This document shows positions 43,752 to 54,090 of a stretch of 64,000 nucleotides of DNA, in pieces; the stretch's first letter is position 1, and every line of letters begins with the position of its first letter. This stretch comes from Thermoanaerobaculia bacterium (GTDB lineage: Bacteria > Acidobacteriota > Thermoanaerobaculia > Gp7-AA8), in NCBI GenBank assembly GCA_017883235.1, contig JADGNY010000012.1, forward strand, positions 18,573-82,572, read 5' to 3'. The position numbers were made by a program, and so were the translations under genes. A model generated the notes under the pieces. It saw nothing but the letters and a program-made list of their open reading frames with translations, had not been told where the DNA came from and made no database searches.

Positions 43752-46418
43752 GTGCAGGCCATGTGTGTGGAGGGCTGTGAGATGGTGAATGTGAGAAGTA
43801 AGACAAGAGCCAAGCTGATCCTGCTGATCACAGGCATGCTGGTGGCGGGCGTCACCAGCGCGCACGCGTCGTTCTGGAAGCGCAATACAGCGGCCAAAGC
43901 TCCGTCGGAGGCTGCTGTTTCCGGTGCCGCCGCCGGAATGTCGCTTACAGCGGTCGAATTCGAGACCTCTCCGGCGCCGCGTCTCGTCCTGCGCACGACA
44001 TCCAGCCCGGTTTACACCTCCTACAGCCCGATGCCCGACCTTTTCGTGATCGACCTGACCGGCGCATCGAAGGCTGCGTCGCTGGCGATCCCAACCACCC
44101 TTCCCGCGTCCGTTGGTTCGGTCTCCGTCGATGACGTGACCGAGATGGGCTCGCGCCTTACGCGCGTCTCCGTGCACCTGACCCAGCCAGCCTCCCTCGA
44201 AGCGTCTGCCGAGGGCAACAACGTCGTCATCACTCTGCCGGCATCAGCCGTGGCCGTGGCCGCGGATGCTGCTCCGGCCCCGGTCGTGCCGCAGGTCGTA
44301 CCGCAGCACGTTGAGCCGGTTACGGCCGCCGAGGTGAAAACGGAGCCGTTGCCGGAACCTGTTAAGAGTGAGCCGATTGCCGAGGCCAGCAAACCCGCCC
44401 TCGAACCAGCCGTGGTCACAGAGTCGCTGCCGCCGGCAAACAAGGCCAAAACGCTGAGGAGGATTGAGACCAGTGGAGCCGGCGCGGCCATGGAAGTCCG
44501 TCTGGCCACGGACGGCGACGTTGCTTACAACGCGTTCAAGCTCGAGAAGCCGTCCCGCGTGGTCATCGATCTCAACGGCGTGAACGACAAGCTGCTCAAG
44601 AACGTCATCAATGTCTCCGACCCGGTAGTGAAACGGATCCGCGTGTCGCAGTTCAAGGGCGCGCCCGACGCGGTGACGCGTGTCGTACTCGACATCGATG
44701 AGAAGACCGGATATCACGTGACGAAGTCCGGCGATGCGCTTCGCATTACGTTCGGAGAGGCCCCGGCGATGGCGGCAACACCCATGCCGACGCCGACACC
44801 CACTCCGATGCCGAAACAGGAAGAGCCGCGAGTAGCGGCCACCCCGGCCGTGTCTCCGGCGGCAAACGGAGTTGCTCCGACGAAGACCGCGGTTGCCGCG
44901 GATATCCCGGCGCAGGTGCCGACGATCGCCGAGAACTCTGCCTGGAAGATGCCCGAGGACCGGAAACCGGTTACGGCGGTCATCAACGCGCCGCAGACCC
45001 AGACTCCGCCGACCTCGAAGAAGCGCGGCAAGACCACGAGCACTTCCAACTCTTCATCGCCTCCCGCGCTCGAACCTGTTCCCGAGAACGTCTTCTCCGA
45101 CCAGACCGTGCCACCGACACCGCTGCCGGCGAGCAGTGCGTCGGGCGGTACGCTGTTGTCCGGCACCGGTACCGGCCCCGGAGGGCGGACGCTCGCCAGC
45201 GGGGAGAAGGTTTACACCGGTGAACCGCTTTCGCTCAATCTCAAAGATGCAGACATCAAGGATGTCCTTCGGACGTTCCACGAGCTCACTGGACTGAACA
45301 TCGCCATCGACCCGTCGGTCACCGGCTCGGTCACGGTCGATTTCGTCGACGTGCCGTGGGACCAGGCCCTCGAGGTCATCCTGCGCCAGAACTCGCTGGC
45401 ATACGTGCTCGAAGGAAACGTCATGCGCGTCGGGACGTCCGCCCGCTTGGCGGACGAGGCCGAAGCGAACCGCCATCTGAGCGACCAGGAGAGGCTGAAC
45501 GTGCCTCTGAGCACGGTCGGTTTCAAACTCTCGTACGCCCGGGCCACGGATGTCTCTAATCTGCTGAAGGAGATGGCCTCGCCGCGCGCCCGGATCATCG
45601 TCGACCAGCGGACGAACCAGCTCATCATCAGCGAGATCCCCGGCTATCTGCAGACGATGAGAAACCTCATCGACTCGGTCGATGTGCCGACGCGCCAGGT
45701 TGTCATCGAGGCGCGCATCGTCGAAACGACGAAGCTGTTCATTCAGCAGTACGGCTTCAACTGGGGCTTCAAGGGGACGATGGATCCCTCCCTCGGCACC
45801 GGCACCGGTCTGGTCTTCCCGAACCGCGTCGATACAGTCGGCGGTCCGTTCGAGTTCGGAGCGGGCAATCCGGTCGTTTCTTTCTCCCTCCAGAATGTCC
45901 TGGGAACCTTCACGCTGGACCTGGCGTTGCTGGCTGCTGAGACCGAGGGCCTGGTCCGCGTCATCTCCGCGCCGCGCGTGACGACGCAGGACAACACGTC
46001 GGCGGAGATTCAGAGCGGTTTCCAGATCCCGTACCAGACGCGCATCAACTTGACGACGACCGTTGCGTACGTCGATGCCACACTGCGATTGACCGTGACA
46101 CCGCAGATCACCGAGGCCGGCACCGTCATCATGGACATTCAGGTGCAGAAGAACGAGCCGGCCACCGGTCTCAACATCGTGGGCGGCGCGGGTACACCGC
46201 TGTCAACGCGGCGCGCGCAAACGAAGTTGATGGTGCGCGACGGCGGCACGTCCGTCATCGCCGGCATCTATCAGGTCAAGGAAAACAACTCCCAGACACG
46301 GCTTCCGTTCGTCTATCAGATTCCGATCCTGGGGGCATTGTTCAAGCAGCGGAACTACAACACGGAACACGACGAGTTGTTGATCTTCATCACGCCTCGA
46401 ATCGTCAGGGCGTCGTAA
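43752..46418 (+). CDS. pilQ: type IV pilus secretin PilQ (AMIN domain)
   Basis: AMIN-like repeats; LSLNLKDADIKDVLRTFHELTGLNIAIDPSVTGSVTVDFVDVPWDQALEVIL; secretin VIAGIYQVKE...PILGALFKQRNYNTEHDELLIFITPRIV. Confidence 0.95.
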   Translation: MQAMCVEGCEMVNVRSKTRAKLILLITGMLVAGVTSAHASFWKRNTAAKAPSEAAVSGAAAGMSLTAVEFETSPAPRLVLRTTSSPVYTSYSPMPDLFVIDLTGASKAASLAIPTTLPASVGSVSVDDVTEMGSRLTRVSVHLTQPASLEASAEGNNVVITLPASAVAVAADAAPAPVVPQVVPQHVEPVTAAEVKTEPLPEPVKSEPIAEASKPALEPAVVTESLPPANKAKTLRRIETSGAGAAMEVRLATDGDVAYNAFKLEKPSRVVIDLNGVNDKLLKNVINVSDPVVKRIRVSQFKGAPDAVTRVVLDIDEKTGYHVTKSGDALRITFGEAPAMAATPMPTPTPTPMPKQEEPRVAATPAVSPAANGVAPTKTAVAADIPAQVPTIAENSAWKMPEDRKPVTAVINAPQTQTPPTSKKRGKTTSTSNSSSPPALEPVPENVFSDQTVPPTPLPASSASGGTLLSGTGTGPGGRTLASGEKVYTGEPLSLNLKDADIKDVLRTFHELTGLNIAIDPSVTGSVTVDFVDVPWDQALEVILRQNSLAYVLEGNVMRVGTSARLADEAEANRHLSDQERLNVPLSTVGFKLSYARATDVSNLLKEMASPRARIIVDQRTNQLIISEIPGYLQTMRNLIDSVDVPTRQVVIEARIVETTKLFIQQYGFNWGFKGTMDPSLGTGTGLVFPNRVDTVGGPFEFGAGNPVVSFSLQNVLGTFTLDLALLAAETEGLVRVISAPRVTTQDNTSAEIQSGFQIPYQTRINLTTTVAYVDATLRLTVTPQITEAGTVIMDIQVQKNEPATGLNIVGGAGTPLSTRRAQTKLMVRDGGTSVIAGIYQVKENNSQTRLPFVYQIPILGALFKQRNYNTEHDELLIFITPRIVRAS

Positions 46419-46472
46419 TAACTTGTAAAACGTCTTTTCGCAGCGGATGATCCGGAGAGTTGGAGGGGTGGT

Positions 46473-47063
46473 ATGAGGATAAAGAAACTCGCATTGATCG
46501 TTGCGATTGCGCTGCCGAGCGTGGCGATCCTTTCGTGCAACTCGATTGCGCGCGAGTCGGGCTCGGTGGAACTGGTCGTCGCCGGAACGCAGATCATCAA
46601 TCAGATCGACCTGCAGGGTGGTGCCTCCGGATGCGCGACGTCGCTCGGTACCGTGAACATACGGGTCCTGCTCCTGCAGCCACAGACCGCCGATCCGTTG
46701 CATCCGGTGTCAAACCAGTTCCTCGACGTCAAGCTCGACCGTTACCAGGTCAGCTATCAGCGAACCGACGGCGGCAAGCTCGTTCCGCCGGCCTTTGTCC
46801 GCTCCACCGCACAGCTGATTACGGCGACCGGCGGGAATCAGGCTCTCAGCGATTTCGTCGGCTTCGAGACGAATGCCTTGAATCAGGCGCCGTTCGCGGC
46901 ACTGCTACCGCAGAACGGCGGCAAGGATCCGGAGACAGGTCTCAGCTTCGTGAAGCTGAACATCATTCTGACGGTCTTTGGGCAGACGCTGGCCGGCGAT
47001 CGTGTTCAGGGCTCGGCCACATTTCCAATTAACTTCTGCTTTAACTGCGGTGGCTGTTTCTAG
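46473..47063 (+). CDS. hypothetical putative lipoprotein
   Basis: MRIKKLALIVAIALPSVAILSCNS lipobox. Confidence 0.55.
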   Translation: MRIKKLALIVAIALPSVAILSCNSIARESGSVELVVAGTQIINQIDLQGGASGCATSLGTVNIRVLLLQPQTADPLHPVSNQFLDVKLDRYQVSYQRTDGGKLVPPAFVRSTAQLITATGGNQALSDFVGFETNALNQAPFAALLPQNGGKDPETGLSFVKLNIILTVFGQTLAGDRVQGSATFPINFCFNCGGCF

Positions 47064-47129
47064 CCTCCCGCACCGGCTGCCGCGCCGGATGATCCGTGTG
47101 GGTGTGATGAGGAGTTGACGGGGGTAGAC

Positions 47130-49160
47130 ATGAAGCAGACAAAACAGCGATTCATCTTACTGGCGCTTACAGCGTTATTGGTGTTTTTCGCGGGTTGCAA
47201 AGGCGAATCGCCGACGGCGCCTCCTCCGGTCACTGGGACGAGTGGCGGCACGGGCAGCGGTTCAGGAACGCCGCCGCCGGTTGGTGCGAGCCTCACGCTC
47301 ACCGCATCGACCACCGCGCCGTTCACCAGCTCCACATCGACGCTCACAGCCACGGTTACGCAGAACAACGCGCCGGTGCCAAACGGTACGGCCGTCGAGT
47401 TCGTGACGGCGACACCCAGTGCGAACTTCACGGATACGCCCGACAACCCGACCACGATCATCAGAACCACGACGGCAGGCGTCGCCAAGGTTACCGTGAC
47501 CTCATCGGTGGCCGGGGCGGTCGTCGTTACCGCCACTGTCAACAACGTGACGAAGAGCATCACCCTGAATTTCCAGGATCCCGTCTTTCCGCCACCGCCC
47601 CCATCGACGGCGCCGACCATCTCCAGCGTAAATCCGGCCACGGGTCTCCCGACCGGGAACCAGTCCGTCGTCATCACCGGCACGAACTTCCGCGCCCCGG
47701 TGCGCGTCCTGTTCGATCCGGGCAGCGGCCAGGCGGCCAAAGAGGCATTCTCCACAAGCGTCACACCGACGTCGATCACCGTGATCACTCCGGCCTTCGA
47801 CCTCGGCGTCAGCCAGCAACTCGTGGTCAGCATCACTGTGATCGTCGAAGCGGGTGCTCCTACCGAGCAGCGGGTCACGAAAGCGGCTGCATTCACCTAC
47901 ACCGCACCGGTGCTGACGCCGGTCTTCCGCGCGCTCAGTCCGACCTCGGGTCCGATCGACGGCGGCACGCGCGTCACCATCACGGGCGATGCGTTCGAGG
48001 CCCCGCTCCAGGTCTTCTTTGGCTCGGCGCAGGCGCAGGTGCTCAGCGTGACCTTCCACTCGATCGACGTGATGTCGCCCACCGCCCGCGATACGAACCC
48101 GAACGGCTCCGGCGTGGTCACGGGACCGGTGGACATCAAGATCGTCAACGTCAACTCCGGCAAATCGGTTGTCGCGCCGGGCGCTTTCCGCTACGTGAAC
48201 AAGGCACAGATCACGGCCATCACACCGGATCAGGGTCCATTTACCGGCGGCACGCGCTTCACGATCGACGGCACGGGCTTCGTTGCGCCGACAACGGTCT
48301 ATCTCGACGGCATCGCCGCTTCGGTCATCAAGGTGACGGCGACGGAGATCACCGGTATCTCCAACGGCATTGCCGTTACATCGTGTGCTGATGCCACTGG
48401 TCCGATCGTGGTAACGAACGTTGACAACGGCGATTCAGCGACTGCACCGACTCCGTGGATCTTCCGCGTCTTCAAGCCGGTCATCGTGAGCGTCTCACCC
48501 AGTCAGGTTCTCGCGGGCGGTAACGCATCGATCAGGGTGGCCAATGCCGTCGGGTTCCCCCGGATCACGGTAGGAACCTTCGGTGTGAGCATCACCTCGC
48601 AGACGGACAACGGCGACGGCACGACCACGTTTGTCATCCAGGTGCCGTCCAATCTGCCGCTTACGACGCAAACATGCTCCGTTGCCGGAACGACTGCGCA
48701 ACAGCCGACCCCATTCGATGTGACCTACACCAGTCTTGCGACGACCTGTACCGACACGCTGAAGAATGGACTTACGGTCGCTCCCGCGGCCGTGCCGATT
48801 CTGACGCTCAGTCCGGGTGCGTTCTCGCCGTTCAGCGCCGTGATCACGCCGGCTTCCGTGGGTCCTCCGCCCGTTCCAGTCAGCGTCAAGCCGTCGGCGA
48901 CTCAGACGGTAAATATCGTCAATACCGGCTCCGCGCCGCTGAACGTCACCAGCATCAGCGCCAGCGGCGCGGGTTGCGCGCGGTTCTCGATCGTGCCGCT
49001 CATTCCGCCGTCACCGACCATTACGTTGAATCAGTGCGATTCCCAGCCGGTGGTCGTTCAATACAACGGCACGACGGTGGCTGGAACCGATCAATGTGCG
49101 ATCACAATCAACACCAGCGCGGGTAGCCGAACACTCAGTCTCGTCGGTACCTCGCAGTAG
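47130..49160 (+). CDS. IPT/TIG-domain lipoprotein
   Basis: MKQTKQRFILLALTALLVFFAGCKG; repeated SPTSGPIDGGTRVTITGDAF and TPDQGPFTGGTRFTIDGTGF IPT/TIG motifs. Confidence 0.85.
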   Translation: MKQTKQRFILLALTALLVFFAGCKGESPTAPPPVTGTSGGTGSGSGTPPPVGASLTLTASTTAPFTSSTSTLTATVTQNNAPVPNGTAVEFVTATPSANFTDTPDNPTTIIRTTTAGVAKVTVTSSVAGAVVVTATVNNVTKSITLNFQDPVFPPPPPSTAPTISSVNPATGLPTGNQSVVITGTNFRAPVRVLFDPGSGQAAKEAFSTSVTPTSITVITPAFDLGVSQQLVVSITVIVEAGAPTEQRVTKAAAFTYTAPVLTPVFRALSPTSGPIDGGTRVTITGDAFEAPLQVFFGSAQAQVLSVTFHSIDVMSPTARDTNPNGSGVVTGPVDIKIVNVNSGKSVVAPGAFRYVNKAQITAITPDQGPFTGGTRFTIDGTGFVAPTTVYLDGIAASVIKVTATEITGISNGIAVTSCADATGPIVVTNVDNGDSATAPTPWIFRVFKPVIVSVSPSQVLAGGNASIRVANAVGFPRITVGTFGVSITSQTDNGDGTTTFVIQVPSNLPLTTQTCSVAGTTAQQPTPFDVTYTSLATTCTDTLKNGLTVAPAAVPILTLSPGAFSPFSAVITPASVGPPPVPVSVKPSATQTVNIVNTGSAPLNVTSISASGAGCARFSIVPLIPPSPTITLNQCDSQPVVVQYNGTTVAGTDQCAITINTSAGSRTLSLVGTSQ

Positions 49161-49266
49161 CAAATCACGTATCCCGTTCGACGAACCGCCCCTCCGTGGG
49201 GCGGTTCGTTTCTGCGGCCGAGGTTGCGCCGCCGCGGTTTGTTAAGCAGAATTCGAAGTTCAGCAG

Positions 49267-50475
49267 ATGGTTCAACCCGGTATCAGCGCCAAAATCGAAG
49301 AGCTTTAATTCCGGATCAAGACTGATCCCAGGAGCAGACTGTTCTTTCCGCTCGCCGAGGAACTGCGCAGGAACGGCAAGCTCCCGGAAGCGGAGCAGGT
49401 CCTTCGTACCGGTCTCGGCATTCACGCCACGTACCTCTCGGCATGGGTCAGCCTCGGGCGCGTGCTTCGCGAGCAGCACAAGAATGCCGAGGCCGTCGAC
49501 GCTCTGAACACGGCGCTGCAGGTCGATCCGGGCAACGTCGTCGCTGCCCGTTTGCTGGCCGACGCCTATTTCGACCTCGGCGAGAAAGTCGAGGCGATCA
49601 AGAAGTACAAGCTCGTCCACGCGCTGATGCCGTCGGATGAGGAACTCAAGGCGAAGATCGAACAGATTGACCGCGACCTTCAGGCCGCCGCCCCGGCGCC
49701 AGTCGCGCCGGTCGAGGAAGTGCCGGAAATGCCGGAGCCGCCGTTCGCGGAACCGGAGTTGCAGGCCGTGCCGGAGCCCGAGCCAACCTCCGCTGCCACG
49801 GCCGATGTGCCGTTTGCAACATCCGAAACGCCATTCGACGAAACGATGCCGATCACGCGGACGGTCGAGTCGCCGTTCGGTACCGGTGACGAAATTCCGA
49901 TGCCGGCGCAGCACGCGGAGAGCCCTTTCGAGGAACCGTCCGGCTATACCGCGGCGGCGCTCGAAGCCGACCAGCCGGCAGGGATGCACATCGAGGAAGC
50001 CCCGCTCGTCGCCGAGGTTCCCTCGGTGTGGCTGGAGGAGCCGCAGGCAAGCGAGCCTGCCGCTGACGTCTTTGCTCCAGCGGAGCCGGAAGCGGCCCCG
50101 CAGGATGACGACGTCGCCGCCACGACGACGATGGCCGACCTCTACGTGCGTCAGGGTCTGATCGACGAGGCGCGCAAAATCTACGAGCATCTGTTGCAAC
50201 GCGATCCGTACGACGAGGATGTACGCGCGAAGCTCGATGCGCTGGACCGGAAAGTTGCCGAGTTACCGAGTGACGAGGTTCCCGAAGCAACCCAGCAGCC
50301 CGACAACCAGGCAACCGAGTCCGAAGAGGCCGCCTGGCAACCCGGCAGCCCGGCAACTGATTCCGAGCCGCCCCCCCAGCCTGGCGATCCGGCAACGCTG
50401 CATCGCCATGCCCAGGTGGTCGTGCTCCGGCAGTGGCTGACGAAGGTCTCGCGTCGGGAGACGACCGGTGCGTAA
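49267..50475 (+). CDS. TPR protein with an in-frame TAA near the N-terminus (ORF track starts at GTG 49462)
   Basis: MVQPGISAKIEEL-*-FRIKTDPRSRLFFPLAEELRRNGKLPEAEQVLRTGLGIHATYLSAWVSLGRVLREQHKNAEAVDALNTALQVDPGNVVAARLLADAYFDLGEK is one continuous frame interrupted only by TAA at 49306-49308. Confidence 0.65.
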
Positions 50476-50833
50476 GAGCATCTTTCGCGATGTTCTCGAG
50501 TCGTTGCGCGACCGTATCGAGGGGACGCTCGCCGTCACTCTCATCGCTCTCGACGGCATCGCCATCGAGACGATCAGCGACGGCTCGGTGCCGCTGGACG
50601 TCATGGGCGCCGAGTTCGGAGGCTTCATCAAGTCGGTGCGGCTATCCAACACCGACCTCAATACGGGCGACGTTTTGCAGCTCTCGCTCGTCACCGAGAA
50701 GTACATTATCTTGCTCTCGGCGGTCACGCCGGAGTACTTTCTCCTGCTCGTGATGCGGCCGGACGGCAATTACGGTCGTGCACGGCACGAACTGGCGAAA
50801 GCGAAGTACGCGCTTCGCGAAGAGCTGGTCTGA
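50468..50833 (+). CDS. roadblock/LC7-like domain protein
   Basis: ESLRDRIEGTLAVTLIALDGIAIETI...EFGGFIKSVRLSNTDLNTGDVLQLSLVTEKYIILLSAVTPEYFLLLVM. Confidence 0.75.
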   Translation: MRKSIFRDVLESLRDRIEGTLAVTLIALDGIAIETISDGSVPLDVMGAEFGGFIKSVRLSNTDLNTGDVLQLSLVTEKYIILLSAVTPEYFLLLVMRPDGNYGRARHELAKAKYALREELV

Positions 50834-50842
50834 GGTAGCGAA

Positions 50843-51340
50843 TTGAATTTCAAAGAGATACTCGAACTGATCGACAAAGTTGCGGACCGCGGCATCGCCG
50901 GCGTTGAGATCGAACAGGCCGGCCTGAAAGTCCGAATCGACGGCAAGTCGACGGAGCCGCAGGTCATCCACTCCTACGCCGGAGACCGGCCCGCCGCCCC
51001 TCCCGTCTATATGCCGCCGGCGGCTCCGCCTCCACCACCCACGGCAGCGGAGAAGGCCGCCACGGCGAAGGCGGAAGAAGACGCGGCCGAGGTGGGGCTT
51101 CACGTCATCACCTCACCGATCGTAGGCACGTTCTATCGCTCGGCGAATCCTGAGTCTGAGCCGTTCGTCAACATCGGCGACCGCATCGTCAAAGGGCAGG
51201 TTCTCTGCATCATCGAAGCGATGAAGCTGATGAACGAGATCGAGTCGGACGTCGACGGCGTCGTGACCAGGATCTACCCCCAGAACGGACAGCCCATCGA
51301 GTATGGGGAGAAGCTTTTCGCGGTGAAACTCTCTTCGTAG
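50843..51340 (+). CDS. accB: acetyl-CoA carboxylase biotin carboxyl carrier protein
   Basis: Biotinyl motif [20 protein letters not shown] start; followed by accC. Confidence 0.95.
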   Translation: MNFKEILELIDKVADRGIAGVEIEQAGLKVRIDGKSTEPQVIHSYAGDRPAAPPVYMPPAAPPPPPTAAEKAATAKAEEDAAEVGLHVITSPIVGTFYRSANPESEPFVNIGDRIVKGQVLCIIEAMKLMNEIESDVDGVVTRIYPQNGQPIEYGEKLFAVKLSS

Positions 51341-51343
51341 CCT

Positions 51344-52699
51344 ATGCCAGCAATCACGAAAGTCCTGATCGCCAACCGCGGCGAGATCGCGCTGCGCGTC
51401 ATTCTGGCCTGCAAGGAGATGGGTTTGAAGACGGTGGCCGTCCACTCGGAGCCTGACCGAGATGCGCTTCACGTCCGCTACGCCGACGACGACGTCTGCA
51501 TCGGTCCGGCGGCGTCGCGGCAGAGTTACCTGAACATCTCCTCGATCATCGCCGCCGCGGAGATCACCGGCGCCGATGCCATCCATCCCGGCTATGGTTT
51601 CCTCGCCGAGAACGCGCACTTCGCTGAGATCGCCGGCGAGTGCGGGCTGACGTTCATCGGGCCGACACCGGAGTCGATCCGCCTCATGGGCAACAAGGCC
51701 GTGGCGCGCGACACGGCAAAGAAGGCGGGTGTCCCGATCCTTCCCGGCAGCGACGGGCCGGTACGGACGTCCGACGAGGCGCGCGAGATCGCCCAGGCCA
51801 TCGGGTTCCCCGTGATCCTCAAAGCGTCTGCCGGCGGCGGCGGACGCGGTATGCGCATCTGCGCTGACGAAACCCAGTTGCAGGGCGCGTTCGAAACGGC
51901 CCGGAATGAGGCCGAGCGCGCTTTCGGATCGGCCGATGTCTACATCGAGAAGTACCTCCAGCATCCTCGCCATATTGAGATCCAGGTCTTCGGCGACACG
52001 TTTGGCCGCGTCGTGCACCTCGGCGAGCGCGAATGCTCGATCCAGCGCCGGCATCAGAAGCTGATCGAAGAGTCGCCGTCACCGGTGCTGACGAAAGAGC
52101 TCCGTGAGGCCATGGGTGACGCGGCGATCAAGTTGTGCAAGTCGGTCGACTACGTGAACGCCGGCACGATCGAGTTCCTCTTTCAGGATGGCGAGTTTTA
52201 CTTCATGGAGATGAACACGCGCATCCAGGTCGAGCACCCGGTTACCGAGGAAGTGACGGGCATCGATCTGGTGAAGGAGCAGATTCGCGTCGCCGCCGGG
52301 CTGCCGCTGTCCGTGCCCCTCGGCGACTTCCATCTGCGCGGGCACGCCATGGAGTTCCGCATCAACGCCGAGGACCCGGTCACCTTCGCGCCGAACCCGG
52401 GAAAGATTCGCGAGTTCCACCTTCCGGGCGGGCCGGGCGTGCGCGTCGATACCGCTGCATATCGCGACTATGTGATCCCGCCGCACTACGACTCGCTCAT
52501 CGCCAAGCTGGTCATCCGCGGGAAGGATCGCGCCGAGGTCCTGGCGCGCGCCCGCCGCGCGCTCGAGCAGTTCATCATTGAGGGCGTGAAGACGTCCATT
52601 CCGCTCGATCGCGCCATCGTCAACAACGAGCGCTTCATCCGCGGCGACTTCTCCACGAGGTTTATGGAGGAGTTCGAGTGGGGAAGGACAGTGGATTAG
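51344..52699 (+). CDS. accC: acetyl-CoA carboxylase biotin carboxylase subunit
   Basis: [84 protein letters not shown]. Confidence 0.97.
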   Translation: MPAITKVLIANRGEIALRVILACKEMGLKTVAVHSEPDRDALHVRYADDDVCIGPAASRQSYLNISSIIAAAEITGADAIHPGYGFLAENAHFAEIAGECGLTFIGPTPESIRLMGNKAVARDTAKKAGVPILPGSDGPVRTSDEAREIAQAIGFPVILKASAGGGGRGMRICADETQLQGAFETARNEAERAFGSADVYIEKYLQHPRHIEIQVFGDTFGRVVHLGERECSIQRRHQKLIEESPSPVLTKELREAMGDAAIKLCKSVDYVNAGTIEFLFQDGEFYFMEMNTRIQVEHPVTEEVTGIDLVKEQIRVAAGLPLSVPLGDFHLRGHAMEFRINAEDPVTFAPNPGKIREFHLPGGPGVRVDTAAYRDYVIPPHYDSLIAKLVIRGKDRAEVLARARRALEQFIIEGVKTSIPLDRAIVNNERFIRGDFSTRFMEEFEWGRTVD

Positions 52700-52774
52700 T
52701 AGATTAGTGGATCAGTAGATTAGAAAGACGACATCGTGTTCTGATCTACTGATCACTAATCTACTAATCCACTG
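52689..52774. repeat. hairpin with (GATTAGTA)n-like arms overlapping the accC stop codon
   Basis: cagtggattagtagattagtggatcagtagattag versus ctgatctactgatcactaatctactaatccactg, near-perfect ~34-bp stem. Confidence 0.88.
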
Positions 52775-52780
52775 CCTCTC

Positions 52781-53326
52781 ATGAAAATCTTCCTGGTCGG
52801 CTTCATGGGCGCCGGCAAGACGACAGCCGGCCGCGAGCTGGCTTCGCGGATCGGTGCCCCCTTTTTTGACCTCGATGAATTGATCGAGTCGGCGGAGAAG
52901 GGCTCGATCAAGGACATTTTCGCCCAGCATGGCGAGCCGTACTTTCGCAAACGCGAGCGCGATGTACTCCGTTCGACGCGCCACCTCGAAAGCGCCGTTG
53001 TGGCCACCGGCGGGGGAACGTTCACGTTCGACGAGAACATTCAGTTCATCCAATCCGAGGGGCTTTCCGTATATCTTTCAGCACCGTACTCGCTGTTGCG
53101 CAGCCGCATCGGAGACAAAGCCGCCGAGCGGCCGCTCTTCCGCGACGACGTTGCCGCCCACGAGCTCTACAACGGCCGCATCCGATACTACCGAATGGCC
53201 GACATCACCATCGAGGTCCGCGAAGAGGAGACGACGAATGAGATCGTCGAGCGTCTCCTGCTGGAACTGCCGAAGGGTTTCCTCGACCCGGTGAATCGCG
53301 CACCGTGGAGAGGAGCGCGCACGTGA
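52781..53326 (+). CDS. aroK: shikimate kinase
   Basis: MKIFLVGFMGAGKTTAGRELASRIGAPFFDLDELIE; VVATGGGTF. Confidence 0.93.
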   Translation: MKIFLVGFMGAGKTTAGRELASRIGAPFFDLDELIESAEKGSIKDIFAQHGEPYFRKRERDVLRSTRHLESAVVATGGGTFTFDENIQFIQSEGLSVYLSAPYSLLRSRIGDKAAERPLFRDDVAAHELYNGRIRYYRMADITIEVREEETTNEIVERLLLELPKGFLDPVNRAPWRGART

Positions 53327-54063
53327 GAGCACTCGTCGTCAGCGACCTGCATTCGAACGCCGAGGCGCTGCGTGTGGTCATGAACCGCGTCCGCCGCAAG
53401 AAGTTCGATCAGGTGATCTGCCTGGGCGATTTCGTCGGCTACGGCGCGCAGCCGAATCAGGTTCTCGACACGATGCGCACGATGAAGGCGCCGAAGCTCT
53501 ACATCCGCGGCAACCACGACCGCGTCGCGGCGGGCCTCGATCACGCGGACGGCTTCAACAACGCCGCCAAGGCCGCGGCGCTCTGGACCCGCGATCACCT
53601 CTCCGCCCGCAACCGGCACTTCCTGGAGAAGCTCCCCCTCGGTCCACTCGAACGGGAAGGAGTGCTGATCTGTCATGGCGCTCCGCACAACGAAGACGAG
53701 TACGTGTTTCACGAGGGTCACGCCCGCGAGGTCTTCGATTCCACCACCGCACCGATCATCCTCTACGGGCACACACATCTGCCGGTGATTTTCTCCATCG
53801 ATCGCCAGCACCGCGTCCATGGTGTCGCCGTGCGCGGCGATGTGGTCGTCCGCCTCGACAGCGAGCACCGCTACCTGATCAACCCGGGCTCGGTCGGCCA
53901 GCCGCGCGACCGCAATCCGGCGTCGTCGTTCATCATCTTCGATTCAAAGCGGCTGACCGTGCAGTTCTTCCGCGTCGCCTATGACGTGGGAAAGACGCAG
54001 GCCTCGATTCTGAAAGCCGGTCTGCCGGAGATCCTCGCGCAGCGTTTGCAGTACGGGACGTGA
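53323..54063 (+). CDS. metallophosphoesterase (YfcE/MJ0936-like)
   Basis: ALVVSDLHSNAEAL, CLGDFVGYGAQPN, RGNHD, YGHTHLP, NPGSVGQPRD; GTG start overlapping the aroK stop. Confidence 0.9.
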   Translation: MRALVVSDLHSNAEALRVVMNRVRRKKFDQVICLGDFVGYGAQPNQVLDTMRTMKAPKLYIRGNHDRVAAGLDHADGFNNAAKAAALWTRDHLSARNRHFLEKLPLGPLEREGVLICHGAPHNEDEYVFHEGHAREVFDSTTAPIILYGHTHLPVIFSIDRQHRVHGVAVRGDVVVRLDSEHRYLINPGSVGQPRDRNPASSFIIFDSKRLTVQFFRVAYDVGKTQASILKAGLPEILAQRLQYGT

Positions 54064-54090
54064 GGGTCGTCGAGGCCTATAGTGTGTTGA

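Noticed and set aside
40825-46418. pilMNOPQ as unusual
   Set aside because: Canonical gene order and motifs; ordinary type IV pilus operon.
50843-53326. accB-accC-aroK cluster as novel
   Set aside because: Ordinary housekeeping genes; only the hairpin between accC and aroK is noteworthy.
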